A DNA stretch of 64,000 nt from Epiperipatus broadwayi (lineage: Eukaryota; Onychophora; Udeonychophora; Euonychophora; Peripatidae), in assembly GCA_028023455.1 (NCBI GenBank), contig JAQFVV010006341.1, positions 2,476,001 to 2,540,000 of the forward strand, in the 5' to 3' direction. Position 1 is the stretch's first letter. Each line of letters begins with the position of its first letter. Below the pieces are notes generated by a model, which made no database searches, was not told the DNA's origin, and saw only the letters and a program-made list of their open reading frames with translations. This document shows positions 1-12,600 of this stretch, one piece after another. The translations under genes and the position numbers were made by a program.

Positions 1-520
1 CTAGAGACAATTAAATGTTTAAAGATGGTTTGCTTGGTACATATTCCAGAAGTGTTTGTCTCAGATAATGGAGTAGTTTTGACTGGAGAGGAATTACATT
101 TTAGTACTTGTGGGATTCACCATGTGTGCACATCTCCATATCATCCTCAGTTAAATGGATTAGCAGAGAATGCAGTACAGCAAGTAAAGAGAAGTGTAAA
201 AAATGAGTAATATAGAAATGCAAGATGCATTACAGACATTTATGCTAGACCAACATTCAATGCCATCTACAACAGGAAAATCTTCAGCAGAATGTGTGGA
301 CATAAACTATGGACTAAATTGGCAGTTCTGCATCCTAATGAAAAGGTTAGGGTTCCAAGTATGAAGCCAAACAAATCATACAGTTGGTGAACCTATATGG
401 GTGAGAGATGTGATATGGAAAAAATGGATCAAAGGAACGATAGATCAAATATTGTCAAATCAAATATACATGGTTAGTGGAATGGTTTAAAGTACAGATG
501 CCACATACCCTGTATAAAGA
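1..520 (+). pseudogene. Gypsy-type integrase, 3' fragment (cut by window start)
   Basis: Decayed end of a Gypsy (Ty3-like) pol gene. The cleanest stretch, 25-210, contains FVSDNG, the usual setting of the second catalytic Asp of the integrase core, then a GIHH..TSPYHPQLNGLAENAVQ segment, the standard GI.H..T.PYHPQ.NGLAER.VQ block with the third catalytic acidic residue. After the stop near 210 the same protein continues in shifted frames: near 285-345 the sequence still encodes an LxxxLxxLHP-like pattern seen in the integrase C-terminus. Several stops and frameshifts make it non-functional. The reverse transcriptase, RNase H and 5' LTR would lie upstream of the window. The family assignment is firm; the exact lineage is not. 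Confidence 0.8.
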
Positions 521-1070
521 AAAGAGAGCCAGAGGAATTGCAGCTGGAAATATGGCTAGATGCAAATATATGCAGGAGGCAGAGAATGATGAAAGAAGCA
601 ACACAAGAAGATAGAGGATAACCAGTTAATTGAGGAAAACAGTGATGAAATTGCACAAGAAAATCAAATGAAACCTGAAGTAAATAAATCACCCAGATCT
701 GTACACATCAAAAGAAAAATGGAATGATTGTGTGTAAGAAACAATTGCAATTTCTGAAGTGAGGGGAAGAATTGTAGTATTTTAATTTCAAAAAATATTT
801 TAGTTTAAAAAAGATCAATAAGAATATTCCAGAAATTAAAGTTAAACGTACTAATTAATGACAATGGAAAACTGTTTTAGGAACGAGTTGCAGATATAAG
901 AAAATGAATAGTTACATAATTAAAAGGTTTCTACAGACTTAATGAAAAGAATGGAAGAGCAAATTTTGAATTGATTAGTGTAAAGATAAATAATAGATCT
1001 GCAAAAGGGAAATTAATTGAATCCTTTCACAAAGGAATTTTTCTAATAAGAGAACAATTAAATTGCAGAC

Positions 1071-1527
1071 TGTAACAACTTGGGAATGTAGATTTAAGTG
1101 CTCTTTTTCTCCTTTGTGTTGTTGAAGTGCTATTGTGCTTGCAACAAATATCACCGGTAACTAGTCAATGTCTGCGAGAAAATAAACTCAGATGTTTCAG
1201 AATCTGAAAGTATAAAAATCTGACTAGTATTTAAAGATTATCTTGATCTTATTTTGTTGTATGTAAGGCTAAAAAGCTCTTAGGTTTTTACTTGGGGAAC
1301 TTGCAGCTTATTTAGTACTGTTGTGGAAAGTGTTAATCCATTAAATAAGACAATAATTGTCATACAATATTGAACTTTAAGAACTCTGCAATCATTTATG
1401 CGTCTATATTTAAGCTTGTATAGATATTCTAGTTTTGTGTTTTTATAACTTATAATATACCTTTAGTACTAAATTTAGTTAGTTATTAATTGTGGTTTGC
1501 CCCTTCGAGTTATTTAACTACACAACA
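1071..1527 (+). repeat. Candidate 3' LTR of the upstream Gypsy fragment
   Basis: A 457-bp block begins TGTAACAAC and ends ACACAACA, so it has TG...CA ends with a short inverted match (TGT/ACA). It lies downstream of the integrase fragment on the same strand and contains an AATAAA-type signal (AAAATAAACTC, near 1180). No second copy is visible because the 5' end of the element is outside the window, so the LTR call rests on ends and position only. Confidence 0.35.
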
Positions 1528-3250
1528 GTAAGTAACCTACATTTTCCCATGGTAAGAGTCTATGGTGAAAGTCCAAAATGCTGATCACTTACATGCAGAG
1601 GTGTGGATTTAAAACATGGTTATGTTGAAGAATAATTTGCTAGCTCTTCTAAAGATTATGCTTTTTTATTTAGGAATTCCTTTTCATATATTTTTGTCAA
1701 ACAGAGCTTTTAACTTAGGGCACATCTTATTCTCTGAACAGGATTCTTTAAAAATACTTTATCAGAAACTTAATTTGCTGACAGAGCTTCTTGGTCTACA
1801 AAATACTTGATTATTTGTTAACTTAGTTCACAATCAGTAAGACTCATTACAGCAAAAATGTTTCTGGAATACCGTTTCATTTATTTCAGGGCTCTTAGTA
1901 AAATTGCAATAACTGGTAGACATGTTTATTTTTTATTCAACATTGCTAAGGCAGGTATTTTAATTTAAATGACAGGCTTTCTTAGTAGCAATGGTGTAGA
2001 TGAATTTCACACTGGAACATTACTTGCACATAACCAGGGATAATCAATTGAAAGTATCAGCTGCTCTACTCCACTATTCTAGACATTTCTCTTCTGGTTT
2101 TCCTCACAGAGCTTCTAGCAGTAACTGATTTTAAGAGTTGGTTTAAAGACAATGGGAAGACACCTAAACACGTTTCCCTGAGTTCATATACAAAATATAA
2201 ACAAAAGGATGCCAGATTATTTAAACTTTCTAAGAATTTCTCTGATAAAAAATAGTAATAAAATTTTTTCCCCCAATATTGAATTTTGATCCAGCTATCT
2301 AAATCTTTTTTCTAAAATTTCTGGTTTTTAATAAGATTTTACAAATTGAATCTGTTCATTTGAGGGGAGGGTACCTGTTGTTTACTTATCACTTTAATAA
2401 TTAATTATTGAGTCGTTTTTTAAAAACTTTTATCTAATTAAAACGTTTATTAACAAGATAACGAAAAGGGAAAGTATTCTATTAACAAAATTAAGTTTTT
2501 GGTTTAAAACAAAAGGAATATTTTTCTTTTGGTAAAACATATATAAATCTTTTAATTCAAGTCTTAAAACAATGACAAAAAAAAGACTAATTATTTGTGC
2601 CTAAAAATAAATGTACCTTCATTTACATATTTTTTAAAGAAAATGTTTTTAAAAAGATACGATTTTCTTTATACCTATTGCTTTATTAAACATATTATAC
2701 TGGACACCATTCCATCCCTTAAAATATCGGTCACTTAAGTGCACTGCTAGGTTACTTATGAACTTAGATAAGTTTGCCATATGACTAACACTTTAATTAG
2801 CAAGGCGGAAGATGTAGCTGTTCTTTTTATAATGGGAGAACCTTTATTACTGTTTTATTTGAAATTGAATAAAGTTTTAGAAAACAACTTTATTGCCTCA
2901 TTGTAAACATAACTTTACTTAAAATTTTCTTATTTTATTTTCATATGTTAAACCACATAATGTTATTACATATGCAGTTTTTCATCTGCAATTATTGCAG
3001 CATATTTTTTTAAAAAGAAATTTGTGTATTTTAAATTTAAAAACCCATGGCAGTTTTCCATTCCCAGAAATGAGTTCAGATTTTTTTTTGTAAAATTTGT
3101 CATTTATTTAAAGCATTTGCCTTTCCCCCCAACATTAGTTTATGAATAATGCAAATAAAATCTAAATAGTAAAATATATAACTGTTTATTTCTCCAAATT
3201 TTATTTTTCAAACACTTAATGAATCACATTATTTTCTTCAACAAATAATT
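1528..3250. other. AT-rich non-coding DNA
   Basis: No coding region, RNA gene or recognisable repeat could be supported. The longest open frame (1616-1810, +) is hydrophobic, has no family motif and sits in AT-rich sequence, so I treat it as chance. Confidence 0.6.
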
Positions 3251-3478
3251 CAATGCAAACAAATTTTCTTAAAAAACTTTTTCCTTAATTTTGACTGTCC
3301 AGCAGTCTTCATCAGAGCTTTATCAAACCTCCTCTGCTCTGATGAAGACTGCTGGACAGTCGAAACTGTAAAGAAAATAAAAGAGGTTTGATAAACGTAA
3401 GAAAAATAAAGAAGTTTTTTAAGAAAACTTGTTTGCATTGAAGTGTATATGAAAGTATTTATAAACAATATATATATA
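3251..3478. repeat. Foldback (hairpin) element
   Basis: The inner stem is a perfect 26-bp inverted repeat at 3293-3318 and 3336-3361 (GACTGTCCAGCAGTCTTC...), with a 17-bp loop. Outer arms at about 3251-3284 and 3405-3440 also pair (ATGCAAACAA / TTGTTTGCAT ends). The right arm is about 40 bp longer, so one arm has lost or gained a block. The 45 bp after the right arm (3433-3478) resembles the right terminus of the hairpin at 21232-21362, which suggests that the two belong to one family with TATATA-rich ends. No transposase is present. Confidence 0.75.
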
Positions 3479-3489
3479 TTTTAATTAAA

Positions 3490-3900
3490 GTAATAAGAAT
3501 ACCAAGCATTCCATGCAGTGGTGCCACTGGGTGTGCACCTTCATGATCAGTGAATGCAGGATTTGTGTGTGGGATCACTGCCTGCTTGTTTGGTATCCCT
3601 GGATTCATTTCTGGCTTTCATCAGTGAGAGGCTGGATTTAATGGCACTGCATCTGGAAGATCTGGGTGTGGGGATCTAAGGCTAGCTTGTGGTTTTCATC
3701 AGTGAGGGGCCTTGGATTTGTGAGTGCTACATTTGGAGTTTCTCGGTATGGTGCTTTCTGATCCAGGGCTCCATACTGATGGGGTCATAAGCTGGGAGCT
3801 GCTGCATGGGGGGCGGCAATGGACAGGGATTATGAACCGCCCTTCCTGCATTCATTGGTTACAGGGTCATGCACTTGATGGTATTACTGTGTGAAGTTTG
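3490..3900. other. GC-richer patch in AT-rich surroundings
   Basis: This stretch is clearly richer in G and C than its surroundings, with repeated phrases such as TTTCATCAGTGAG (near 3618 and 3695) and GGATTTGTG. I could not assign it to a gene; the longest frames are short and without motifs. It lies just before a LINE C-terminal relic and may be an eroded part of that element. Confidence 0.35.
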
Positions 3901-4029
3901 GTATTAATAAAAAAAAATAGGGAGTTGGAGAACTAATATGGAGAATAAAAAGTTTAAATATGTAGAAAAGTAAACAGAATATGGAGTGCAAGTTAATTTA
4001 TGGTAATAGCAAGGAAACCAGTTTATTTT

Positions 4030-4340
4030 TTAAAGCTTGAACAGGATCTTTAGCAACAAGGGAATATGCACACAAATGGAAAAATATGGGTGATTTGTTG
4101 TGTAAGGAAGCCATAGAAAATATTAGACATCTGTTAATTGAATGTAAATGCTTACAAATAGAAAGGGTACAAATAATGTTGTGGGAGAATAACTAGAAAC
4201 AAAGTGATTTATACAGAAAGTGGTTCTTGGTTTTTATGCAGGGTTTGGGAAAAGATAAAGGGATTTAGATATAAAAGCCATAGAGTTGACAAAGATTATG
4301 TTGTGGAAATGGAATAGAGCAAGGTAGAGAAGAATGTGAG
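4030..4340 (+). pseudogene. Non-LTR retrotransposon C-terminal relic
   Basis: In one + frame (about 4065-4200) the sequence encodes CKEAIENIRHLLIECKCL, which fits the zinc-knuckle-like C-terminal motif of many LINE reverse transcriptases (C..C.....T.EHIL..C). Flanking frames carry several stops. No RT catalytic motifs are left. This is a short, old fragment of uncertain clade. Confidence 0.35.
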
Positions 4341-6299
4341 AAAACTAGGGTGAAGAATGGAAAGAGAAAGTGGCTAACAGGTTTCTCCGGGCATAGTGGC
4401 TCATAAATTCCTGACTTCGAGAAAGGTGAAGCCATAGTCCATCACATCAGATCTAGAAAATTTATTTGGGGTGAGCATTTCCTGACAAAATAAATTACTT
4501 GACTCTGACACTAATTCAGTTTAGAGTATGAACCTCATAACTACTAAATAATTGATACACAGATAACAGCAAACAACCACCAGCCAAATTCAATTTAATA
4601 ATAACAAAGTTTATTAAGATTAAAAGAAATTAATAAATACTTCATTTATGGATGTCTTGATGATAATCTTCTCTTTTAAATTAATTTGATAATATTAAAT
4701 AATCTTTTAAAAGTTCTTACAATAGGTGATATGTGTGAAAATCTTTTATTAAAAATAAGAAGAAAAATTTTCAATTTATATCGTCAAATGCCTATACACA
4801 TATGCACTTACTCTAAAGGCTCATGTGTCCATATCCATACTACCAGATAAATATATGGAAATAATAAGGGTCATTAAATGTGAAAGAGGCATGAGAAGCT
4901 ATTTCTGAGCTTGCCCATGCATAAATAGCAGTCGACAATTCATATGAAAGGTAGCCAGAGTTTAAGGAAATATCAAAATTTGAGTTTGTCCAAAACATGG
5001 TAGACCAGAGGCTACTAAGAATTCACCATTATATAGTGATAATCATAAAAAAACAAGGTATAGGGAGTTCCTCCAAAGCTAACCATTACAACAGTAAATA
5101 AACTGTGATTCAAGCAATAGATGATCCAAGTTACAGGAGATAATATCAAATAAAATCAACCTGGTAAACACCTAGCTAAAACAGACACAATGAAAGAAAA
5201 GCCCTATAAAAATATCAGTGCGCTGGCTGTCATATACCTTTGAAAGGCTGAATTTGAACCTGATGTTTATGCACTACTTCTGGAAAGAGAAAACCCCTTC
5301 CAAAAGGATATACGGAGACATAGCAAAGCACGTCTCAACATATATTATATTTAGCAATGTAAATTAAAACCAAAGTAAAATGAAGCAAATATATATAGGC
5401 ACACATATATGCAATTTCAATATATATATATATGGTTATAAATTGTATATTAATAATTAGAAAATAAAATTCAATGGAACAGCAATTTCCATATTTTATT
5501 CCAAGCTCTTCTCATGTACATTGTGTGTGGTCATATGTATCAGTGGTATAAGATAGTGTGGATAGTTGACGGGTAATAGTTAGTCTGAGTTCATATCCCC
5601 TATATTTATAAGTGCCTGTATTTCAAATATTTATATGTGAAGTATGCATATATAAATTAACATTATAGTAAAAACCCAAATTTAAAGAAATAAGACAGTT
5701 ATGAATAATAAATTGAGGGGGGATGGCAGATTTTCATATATTTTACGAGTTCAATTATTCACATTCTCTCAAAAAATAAAAATATAGTGAGGCCATGAAC
5801 TCCATTGTATCAAAAAGCATGACTTCAATTACAGCTATTAAAAAAATGTAAACAGACAAAAAAAAATCCATTAAAATCCATGCTGTATGTGCTCACATTA
5901 AAAAAAAATAATTTTTTAAATAAATTTTAAATTGTGCCAGCATTCGTTTTTCTGTCTAGTAATGAAAGCACTTATATTGTATTCTTCCTTTATTATCCTT
6001 TCTGAATTTGATATGCAGTATTTTGCATAACAAAATATTTTCTAAGCATGATGCTAAGATTTATAAAATTTTAAACAATACTGATTTAAAAACATCAAGA
6101 CAATAACATAGACCATAGTTTCTCAATAACAAGACTAACCTATTGTTTCTATAAGAGAAAAGAGAATATTGCACAAAGCATATCTACTTGTGATTTAAGT
6201 CAGACATTTTATTATAAAAAAAAAAAATTGCGCAACTAGATAGATGGTGATAAATGTTCAGCATCACAGTGCATCAAGAGTTACAAAAATTCAAGAAAT
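4341..6299. other. AT-rich non-coding DNA
   Basis: No gene or RNA could be supported. It contains short TA microsatellites (about 5390-5450) and A-runs (about 5840-5920). A slightly GC-richer stretch at 4380-4450 has no recognisable identity. Confidence 0.6.
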
Positions 6300-6376
6300 T
6301 ACAAGTTTAAGGGGAATTGGAGTGGAGAATCCAACACGAAACAGTTGGTAAATGCTTTTAAAATTAATTTCTAAGC

Positions 6377-6895
6377 ATGAATGGGTATAAAAACCCTAAA
6401 TCTGCCATTGGCAAGCTAATATCTGAAGCCGCTATTAGTCCTACATCGACCGATAGCGGTGAAAACAATCATTCTGATGCAATTTCCAAATCGTTATCAA
6501 ACGCTAATGAAAACCTAATAGTCAATCAAAAACCTACTAAAACATGTAATTACAACCCTAGTAAAATCTATATAAAGCTACAGAGAAATCTGATTTTAAA
6601 AAAGCCAATACTTATATTGAAACTAACGTAAATACTGGAGAATTTCTTTAAAATCCGCAAGAGTATGATAAAAGCTTTTTACACGAAGACTTTTAACCAT
6701 AATAAACTTATTCCAAATCCTAGAGCAATACAAACAACAGTATTAGATTCAGAACAAAAAAATCATAATCATCAGGGTAAAAAACAACTTTTAGAAGTGT
6801 CAGGAAGTAAGGAGATTAAAACTTTAAATGTTAGGGATAAAAGTTTAAAAAAAACGCAAGCGGGCGCAAAACCAGAAAATAACGTAAAATTATAA
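6377..6895 (+). pseudogene. Unknown Asn/Lys/Ser-rich reading frames upstream of LINE RT
   Basis: Two consecutive open frames (6377-6631, 84 aa; 6665-6895, 76 aa) separated by a stop. The products are rich in Asn, Lys and Ser and carry no zinc knuckle, RRM or other motif I recognise. Position and orientation suggest the 5' part of the same LINE (ORF1 or the region before RT), but that is inference from context only. Confidence 0.3.
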
Positions 6896-6928
6896 AGATA
6901 TTTACAACGAACCTTCTACTAAAGAAAA

Positions 6929-7885
6929 ATGTTGGAAGGTATTAAGCATCACTTCCAGGAAATCCTTCAAAAAGATCCTCAAACACCACTCACTATATGG
7001 AAAAACCAAGAAGTTCCAGACATGCATTGCATAACGGAATCCATGCTACAAAACAAAATCACATCCCTCAGGGATCGAATACATCCTGGGCTTCATGGCA
7101 TTCCATGCTTCATTCTAGTCCACCTCAGCAAATTTTCAATACCAATTATCCATAGAATGATAGACCACCTAACAGATGGAAACAAAATTATCCCCAATCT
7201 TTACCTGATTGCCATGGTACCCTTCCTTCAGAAAAATAAACCGCCATCAGAGCTCATGAGTCTTTGACCCATCTCAATGTCCCCTCCAATTATTAAAATC
7301 ATTGAATCCACTATAAAAGACATCATTCAAGAAGGTATTCTCAATTACATTTCTCCATTCCAGTTTGCCAAAAAAGGCTCATCAACCACCTTAGCTATGG
7401 CGCAAGTTAAATCCCTAGTTGATCATTTAAGAACAAACAGAAAATCTAAACCAATTGCTGTTCAATTGGATATAGCTGCCACATTTGATTCAGTCAGGAT
7501 CAACATCCTGCTTAAAACTCTGGCTGACTATGCAGTACCCAAACCATACCTCCAAATCATAAGTAATCTTAAAAACAGACACATACTGATATCCTTAGAC
7601 GGAAGAACCTCTGACAGTTTCAAACCATCACATTCAATTCCACAAGGATCCCCTCTTAGTGCATTTCTTTTCATTGCTTACATCAATCCACTCCTGTTAG
7701 ACAATCAAAGACAACTTCCAGGAGTCTACATTCCCAGACTAAAGAGGGAGATAGGAATCCTCGCATATATGGATATCTTCATAGTCTTGCCATCACAGAA
7801 ATATCTTGGTCATCTCAACAAAATTTTAAATGACTACACTCACCAATACAAATTTTCCTTCAATCTTCAAAACTCATCTGCATGA
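6929..7885 (+). pseudogene. LINE reverse transcriptase with lost catalytic Asp
   Basis: Two open stretches in one frame (6929-7267 and 7277-7885) are separated by a TGA at 7265-7267 that falls in the conserved RPIS motif, where Arg appears to have become a stop. Upstream are the G.HGIP segment and the IAMVPFLQKNKPP segment (the usual lipKk.KP block). Downstream come motif A (QLDIAATFDSV), motif B (PQGSPLSAFLF) and motif C. Motif C reads YMDI where an active enzyme has Y/FxDD, so the second metal-binding Asp is missing. The enzyme would be inactive even without the stop. Identification as a non-LTR RT is secure; the clade is not. Confidence 0.8.
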
Positions 7886-8750
7886 AGATTGCTACAGGGA
7901 AGATTACAACTTCCTTGGACAACCACAGAATTTCCTAGGTATTCCCTTTCACAAACCATCTACAATCATCACATCACAAATTCAAAATGAAATATTAAAA
8001 TCTGCCAGCAAAATAACATCACTTGCTAAGGTTTACCTTTCACTTCATGTGAAGGTGGCCTTACTTCTAACATGGTCCTTTCCCTCAAAATTAATTATTA
8101 CCTCCCAATTATTAAACCTACCAAGATCTTTGTCAGTAAAATTAATTCACTTTGCTCTAGGTTGTTCTGGGGTGGGAAAACTGTTGCCATCAGTCTACAA
8201 GGCATGCGCCGTCCCTGCTGGCTGAATGGTCTTTCACTCTCCCTATACATTTTTTCTCCAAAAAAGCCCCAATCTTATTCATAAATTAACTCTTGTTTTG
8301 ACAACTTCCAAGTCTATATGCCAGTTGACCCCACCGACCGACCACCACTCCTCAAACAAGATTGGATATCATCCTTAACCTCTGTTTCTCAATGCCTTTA
8401 CAACTGTCCTGCAACTGCTTATTCCTCCAAAATGAAATACTGGGATGCATATAATCTACATCATCCTCAAACATATTCTCCTATTTCCAGACTTAACATA
8501 TCCAACAAGAAAATCATATCACAGTTTAAATTTTGGAGCCTCGAACCAAAATTCCTGGACTTCATAATAAAAATAAATCTTGATGCCCTACTAACTAAAT
8601 GGTTTTTGGTAAACAGAAGAGGATTCAATAACATTTACCCGCTATGCCAACTCTTGTGGCCGGGAATCAGAGACATTTGAGCACATTTTGAACATCTGCC
8701 CCAATCTCAACAGTATCAATTAATCCACACAAACTCAAAGATCAACTTTC
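7830..8750 (+). pseudogene. LINE RT thumb and C-terminal zinc-knuckle, frameshifted
   Basis: The reading continues in other frames after 7885: 7830-8225 (thumb-like ...LAKVYLSLHVKVALLLTW) and 8318-8680. Near 8640-8700 the sequence shifts frame inside a CQLC...TFEHIL..CP pattern, the C-terminal CCHC-like motif common to LINE ORF2 proteins. At least three frameshifts separate these pieces. No function remains. Confidence 0.6.
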
Positions 8751-9345
8751 AAATAATTAACTGAATCCAACACTGCCTTGGCACAAAAACATTTACATGG
8801 ATAAGACTATCCACATTCCTCACCTTTTCCATCTGGTCTGTCTGCTGCAAGCTAGCCTTTGAAGGAGCTCATTTAAATCCTTTCCAACTCTTCATTAACA
8901 TCATCAACAACATCAATAAAAGGGATGAAATCCTCTCTACCTCTACAGCCGTCTTTGAGACATGGAGACCGTTTGAAGTCCTGATACAACAATAATGCAA
9001 ACACTGCAACAAACTCACATCAAACCCACCATCAAAAAGCAATATATTTAATATCACTATAAATACTCTATGGTCACTCTAGGCATCAACCTGCTGCAGG
9101 AACACAATGTCGTTCAATGGAAATACTGCAACCACTATCAATACAAAGTTGTACAAGATAAACCAATGTCCACATAATACTACATGCATGAGAACTCTTG
9201 ACCTTTTAATCAAGCTTAAACTGTTAGCCTGTCTATCACAATACTATGTATATTTTGTGTTAAATAAATTTCTTGATAAAAAAATAAAAATATGGGTTTT
9301 AAAAAATATTTTCAGTAAAGAAAAGTATATGTAAATGTGTTTCCT
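8751..9345 (+). other. LINE 3' region
   Basis: Continues the element without open frames; the final 80 bases are A/T-rich with two AATAAA-like hexamers. I take this as the 3' untranslated end. The right border is approximate. Confidence 0.4.
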
Positions 9346-9879
9346 CAATTTATTAATATTTTTTTAAAATTTTATTCATACAATAATTTTTATTATACAT
9401 ATGCATATTGGCTGCAGAAAGAAGTTTGCTATTAACTGAAAGAGACCCTTTGATTCCTCTTGGAGGCCTTAAAGAAACTGAGCAGGGCAAATTCCTAAAT
9501 GTCCACTCCACATGTTCTTGTCATTACAACCGTTATTACTATATGATTATTTATATAGTATATAAAAATGGATAAGCTGCTCATCAACATGCATTCCCTA
9601 GCATGATGATTTTATTGGCTTTTTACCCGAGTTTAAGATAAAGCAACATTATGGTCTTTCTTCTCAGTTGCCTGATCAGTCAGAAAAATGTATGTTAATA
9701 AAAAAAATTTTTCTAATAGATGTATATAATTATGACACAAAAATAAACCATGGCCCTTATTCCCAGGAGAGTGTAAAGTCACCAGCTAAGGCAGCAGTTG
9801 GTGGCTGAAGGTGGGTGCTAAGAATCCCAATTGCGAACTCAGGCTGCCATTTATTGACTTTTTATTTAGATACTTAGAA

Positions 9880-10600
9880 CTGCAGATCACTTTCCAGTGA
9901 AGGAAGATTACAAAAACTTCAAACTACCATCTCATATTAAATGGGACATTATTGGATTTTGTAAAGTTAGATGAAAATGTGAAAAGACAATTGATTTTAA
10001 AAATGGACATGTACTCTAATACAAAGGCACAAAATATTGGAAGTATAAATGGATTAGGATTCCTTATAAATAAAAAGTGGAAGAACAACCTGGTGAAAAT
10101 TAATGGTATATCAGACAGAGTGACAAGATTAGTTATTCAACTTAATGGCAGATACCAAATGCAGATAATTCAGGTTTATGCCCCAACAAGTTCTCATAAT
10201 GAAATAGTAGATTTTTATATGGATGTACAAAAGACTTTTGATCAGACTAAACAATATTTTAAAATCGTTACGAGACTTTAATGCTAGAATTGGTAAACAA
10301 ATGAAAATGTAGATAAATTGGTTATGGTAATAGAAATGAGAGAGAACATAGACTTGTGGAATTTGCAGAAAAAGCAAAAATTTATATTACAATTTTTTTT
10401 TTTTTGACAAATGTTAAAAGAAAATGAGCAAGGAACCATCCAAATGAAGGTACAGTAGAATTTGTTTATATTTTGATTAACAGAAAATACATATTTCAAG
10501 ATTGTAATGTTCTTAATAAATTCAATGTAGGAAGTGATCATCAATTATTAAGATGTAAGATACATTTTAATGCTAAACGAGAGTGACAATAATTATTAAG
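9880..10600 (+). pseudogene. RTE endonuclease (APE-like), broken
   Basis: The open part 9952-10281 includes GLGFLINKKWKNN and LVIQLNGRYQMQIIQVYAPT, typical of the APE-like endonuclease of RTE elements. The GDFNARIG-equivalent motif is split by a frameshift near 10275, and the SDH motif (GSDHQLLRCK) appears in another frame near 10535. A T-run at 10392-10406 adds a further break. The domain would nick target DNA in an active element; it is inactive here. Confidence 0.75.
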
Positions 10601-12550
10601 AAAAATGATATTCATTATCTTTTGAAATATTCCAATTAATTTAAATTAGAACTTGTAAATCATTTTCTAATATTAGTAGATTTTGAACATGATTCAGATT
10701 TGAATGAAATTAATAGGAAAATAACTGTTACACTTTTAAAAACTTCAACAAAGATAAGCTGGTAGAAAAAATCAGCAATTGACCAATAAAATTTCTACCG
10801 AGACTAGAGAATTTATGAAGAAAAAAATGAATATGAAGTTATACAAAAATGATGCATTAAGGATTGAATACCTCAAATTTTGTAAAATGGTGCGAAAGAG
10901 TTAATAATAATATAAGAAAGTATAATTGTGAACTAGCAAGGGAAGCTGTAGAAGAGAATAAAAGTCTCAAGAGTATAAAACCACATTCTGGTATTGATAG
11001 GAAACTTATATCTGCAATAAGAAAAAAAGATGTAACTATTAATAAAAAGAGAGATGACATCATGAAATGGGTAGAAGATTTCTATCAAGAATTATATAGT
11101 AATAAAAAACAAGTACCACCTACATTTGTTACATCTTCTGAATTACCCAGGCTTTTAAATGAAGAAGTGAGACATGCAATTACATTTATGAAAGGAAAAG
11201 CTTTAGGTAATAATGGAATTATAATCGATATATTAAAAGCAGCAGGTGAAAAAGAATTTTTTTTAGCAAAGATGTATACTAAATGTTAAAGATGTACCAG
11301 ATGATTAAAAGAATGCAGTATTAATATTTTAAAAAGGTGATAAAGAACATATTAGAAATTATAGACCTATCAGTTTTTTATCAATTTTATACAAAATTTT
11401 TACCAAGATAATTTGAACTTGAACACTGGATTTCAATCAACTAAAAGAATAAGCTGGATTTAAAAGTGATTTTAGTACAATAAATCATATCCAAGTATTT
11501 CCAGAAGTTACAGGAAGGACCAATAAATATGAGTTGCCATTATGCTTTGGATTTGTAGATTATGAAAAGGCAATTTGATTCTACAAGCATTTCTGTGATT
11601 AAAGCATTGGATGATCAAGGCATAAATCCAGGATATATTGTTATATTCTGAAGAATATTTATAAAAATGCAACAGGAACGATTAGATTACATAGATACTA
11701 GGAAGATTAACATTGAGAAGGATGTAAGGCAGGGTGACTCCATAACATTTTGCAGCAGTGCTGAAAGAAGTATTTTGTGAATTAAAAATGGGAAGCTGAA
11801 GGAGTAAAACTAAATGGAGATTATTTAAGTTATTTAGATTTTGCAGATGATGTAGTTATTTTTGCAAATAATGCTTCAGAGCTTCAGGAAATATTGCAAG
11901 AGTTAGCTGAATGTTAGAAAGTACAACTAAAAGTAAATGTTAAAAAGACTAAAGTAATGTTTAATGGATTTTCTCAAAAGATGAAAATAAAGATTGATTA
12001 TGAAGTTAACAACTACAAATACTTTGGACAGATTATTTCTACAGATGGAAACAGTAGATGAAATTAATCATAGAATTAAACTTGGTTGAAATGTTTTTCG
12101 TGAAAATAGCTTAATATTAAAAGAAAATATGCCTGTGTTTGAAAAGGAAGATTTTTAATAAATGTTTTACTATCTCTTACTTATGGATCTGATACTTGAA
12201 CACTTAGTGGAAGAGCAATACAGAGACATTACATCACTCAAAGAAATATGGAGAGATGCATAGTAGGAATAATAAAAAGAGCTCGAAAACACAATACATG
12301 GGTTAGGGAATAAACAGGTGTTATTGATATCATAGAAAGGATTAAGACTGCTGGAGTCGGGCTGGACATATTTCTAGAAGATATGATAATAGATGAATAA
12401 TTGAAATGTTAAATCGGAGTCCAAGAGATTTTAAAAGACCCAGAGACTATATTTGAGATGGATGGATGAAATAAGGGTGCAGGGGTGATACAGAGAAGAG
12501 AGACTGGAGAGCGGAGAAAATGGATTGGATTTGGAAACTTTTATCCTGCA
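10600..12550 (+). pseudogene. RTE reverse transcriptase, broken
   Basis: The longest open part (10864-11289) covers the region before the RT palm. Scattered downstream frames retain RNYRPISFL (about 11355), GFVDYEKA (motif A region, about 11550), VRQGDS (motif B, about 11730) and LDFADDVVIF (motif C, about 11838). Many frameshifts and stops lie between them. It matches the 732-aa ORF of the minus-strand copy segment by segment. Confidence 0.8.
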
Positions 12551-12600
12551 GTGGATTGATAATGATGATATATGCACACTATACACATAAATAAAAGCAT

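Larger units (their letters stand above)
6300..9345 (+). mobile_element. Broken non-LTR retrotransposon (LINE), clade uncertain
   Basis: A roughly 3-kb + strand unit with a leader/ORF1-like part (6377-6895), a reverse transcriptase body (6929-8225), a C-terminal zinc-knuckle segment (8318-8750) and an AT-rich tail with AATAAA-like signals (TTAAATAAATTTC near 9260, AAAATAAAAAT near 9285). All reading frames are interrupted. I found no endonuclease domain, so the 5' half is probably missing or unrecognisable. No clear target-site duplication was seen. Confidence 0.7.
9566..12600 (+). mobile_element. RTE-type retrotransposon, decayed copy on + strand
   Basis: Collinear throughout with the better copy at 49338-52450 (which is on the minus strand), starting in the shared 5' leader (phrases TTTATTGGCTTTTTACC and ATGGTCTTTCTTCTCAGT near 9610-9670) and ending with the shared GGATTGATAATGATGA tail near 12552. 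It includes an endonuclease part and the full RT, all interrupted by stops and indels. This copy keeps the endonuclease segment around KWDIIGF (about 9935-9965) that the 49-52 kb copy has lost. Confidence 0.9.
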
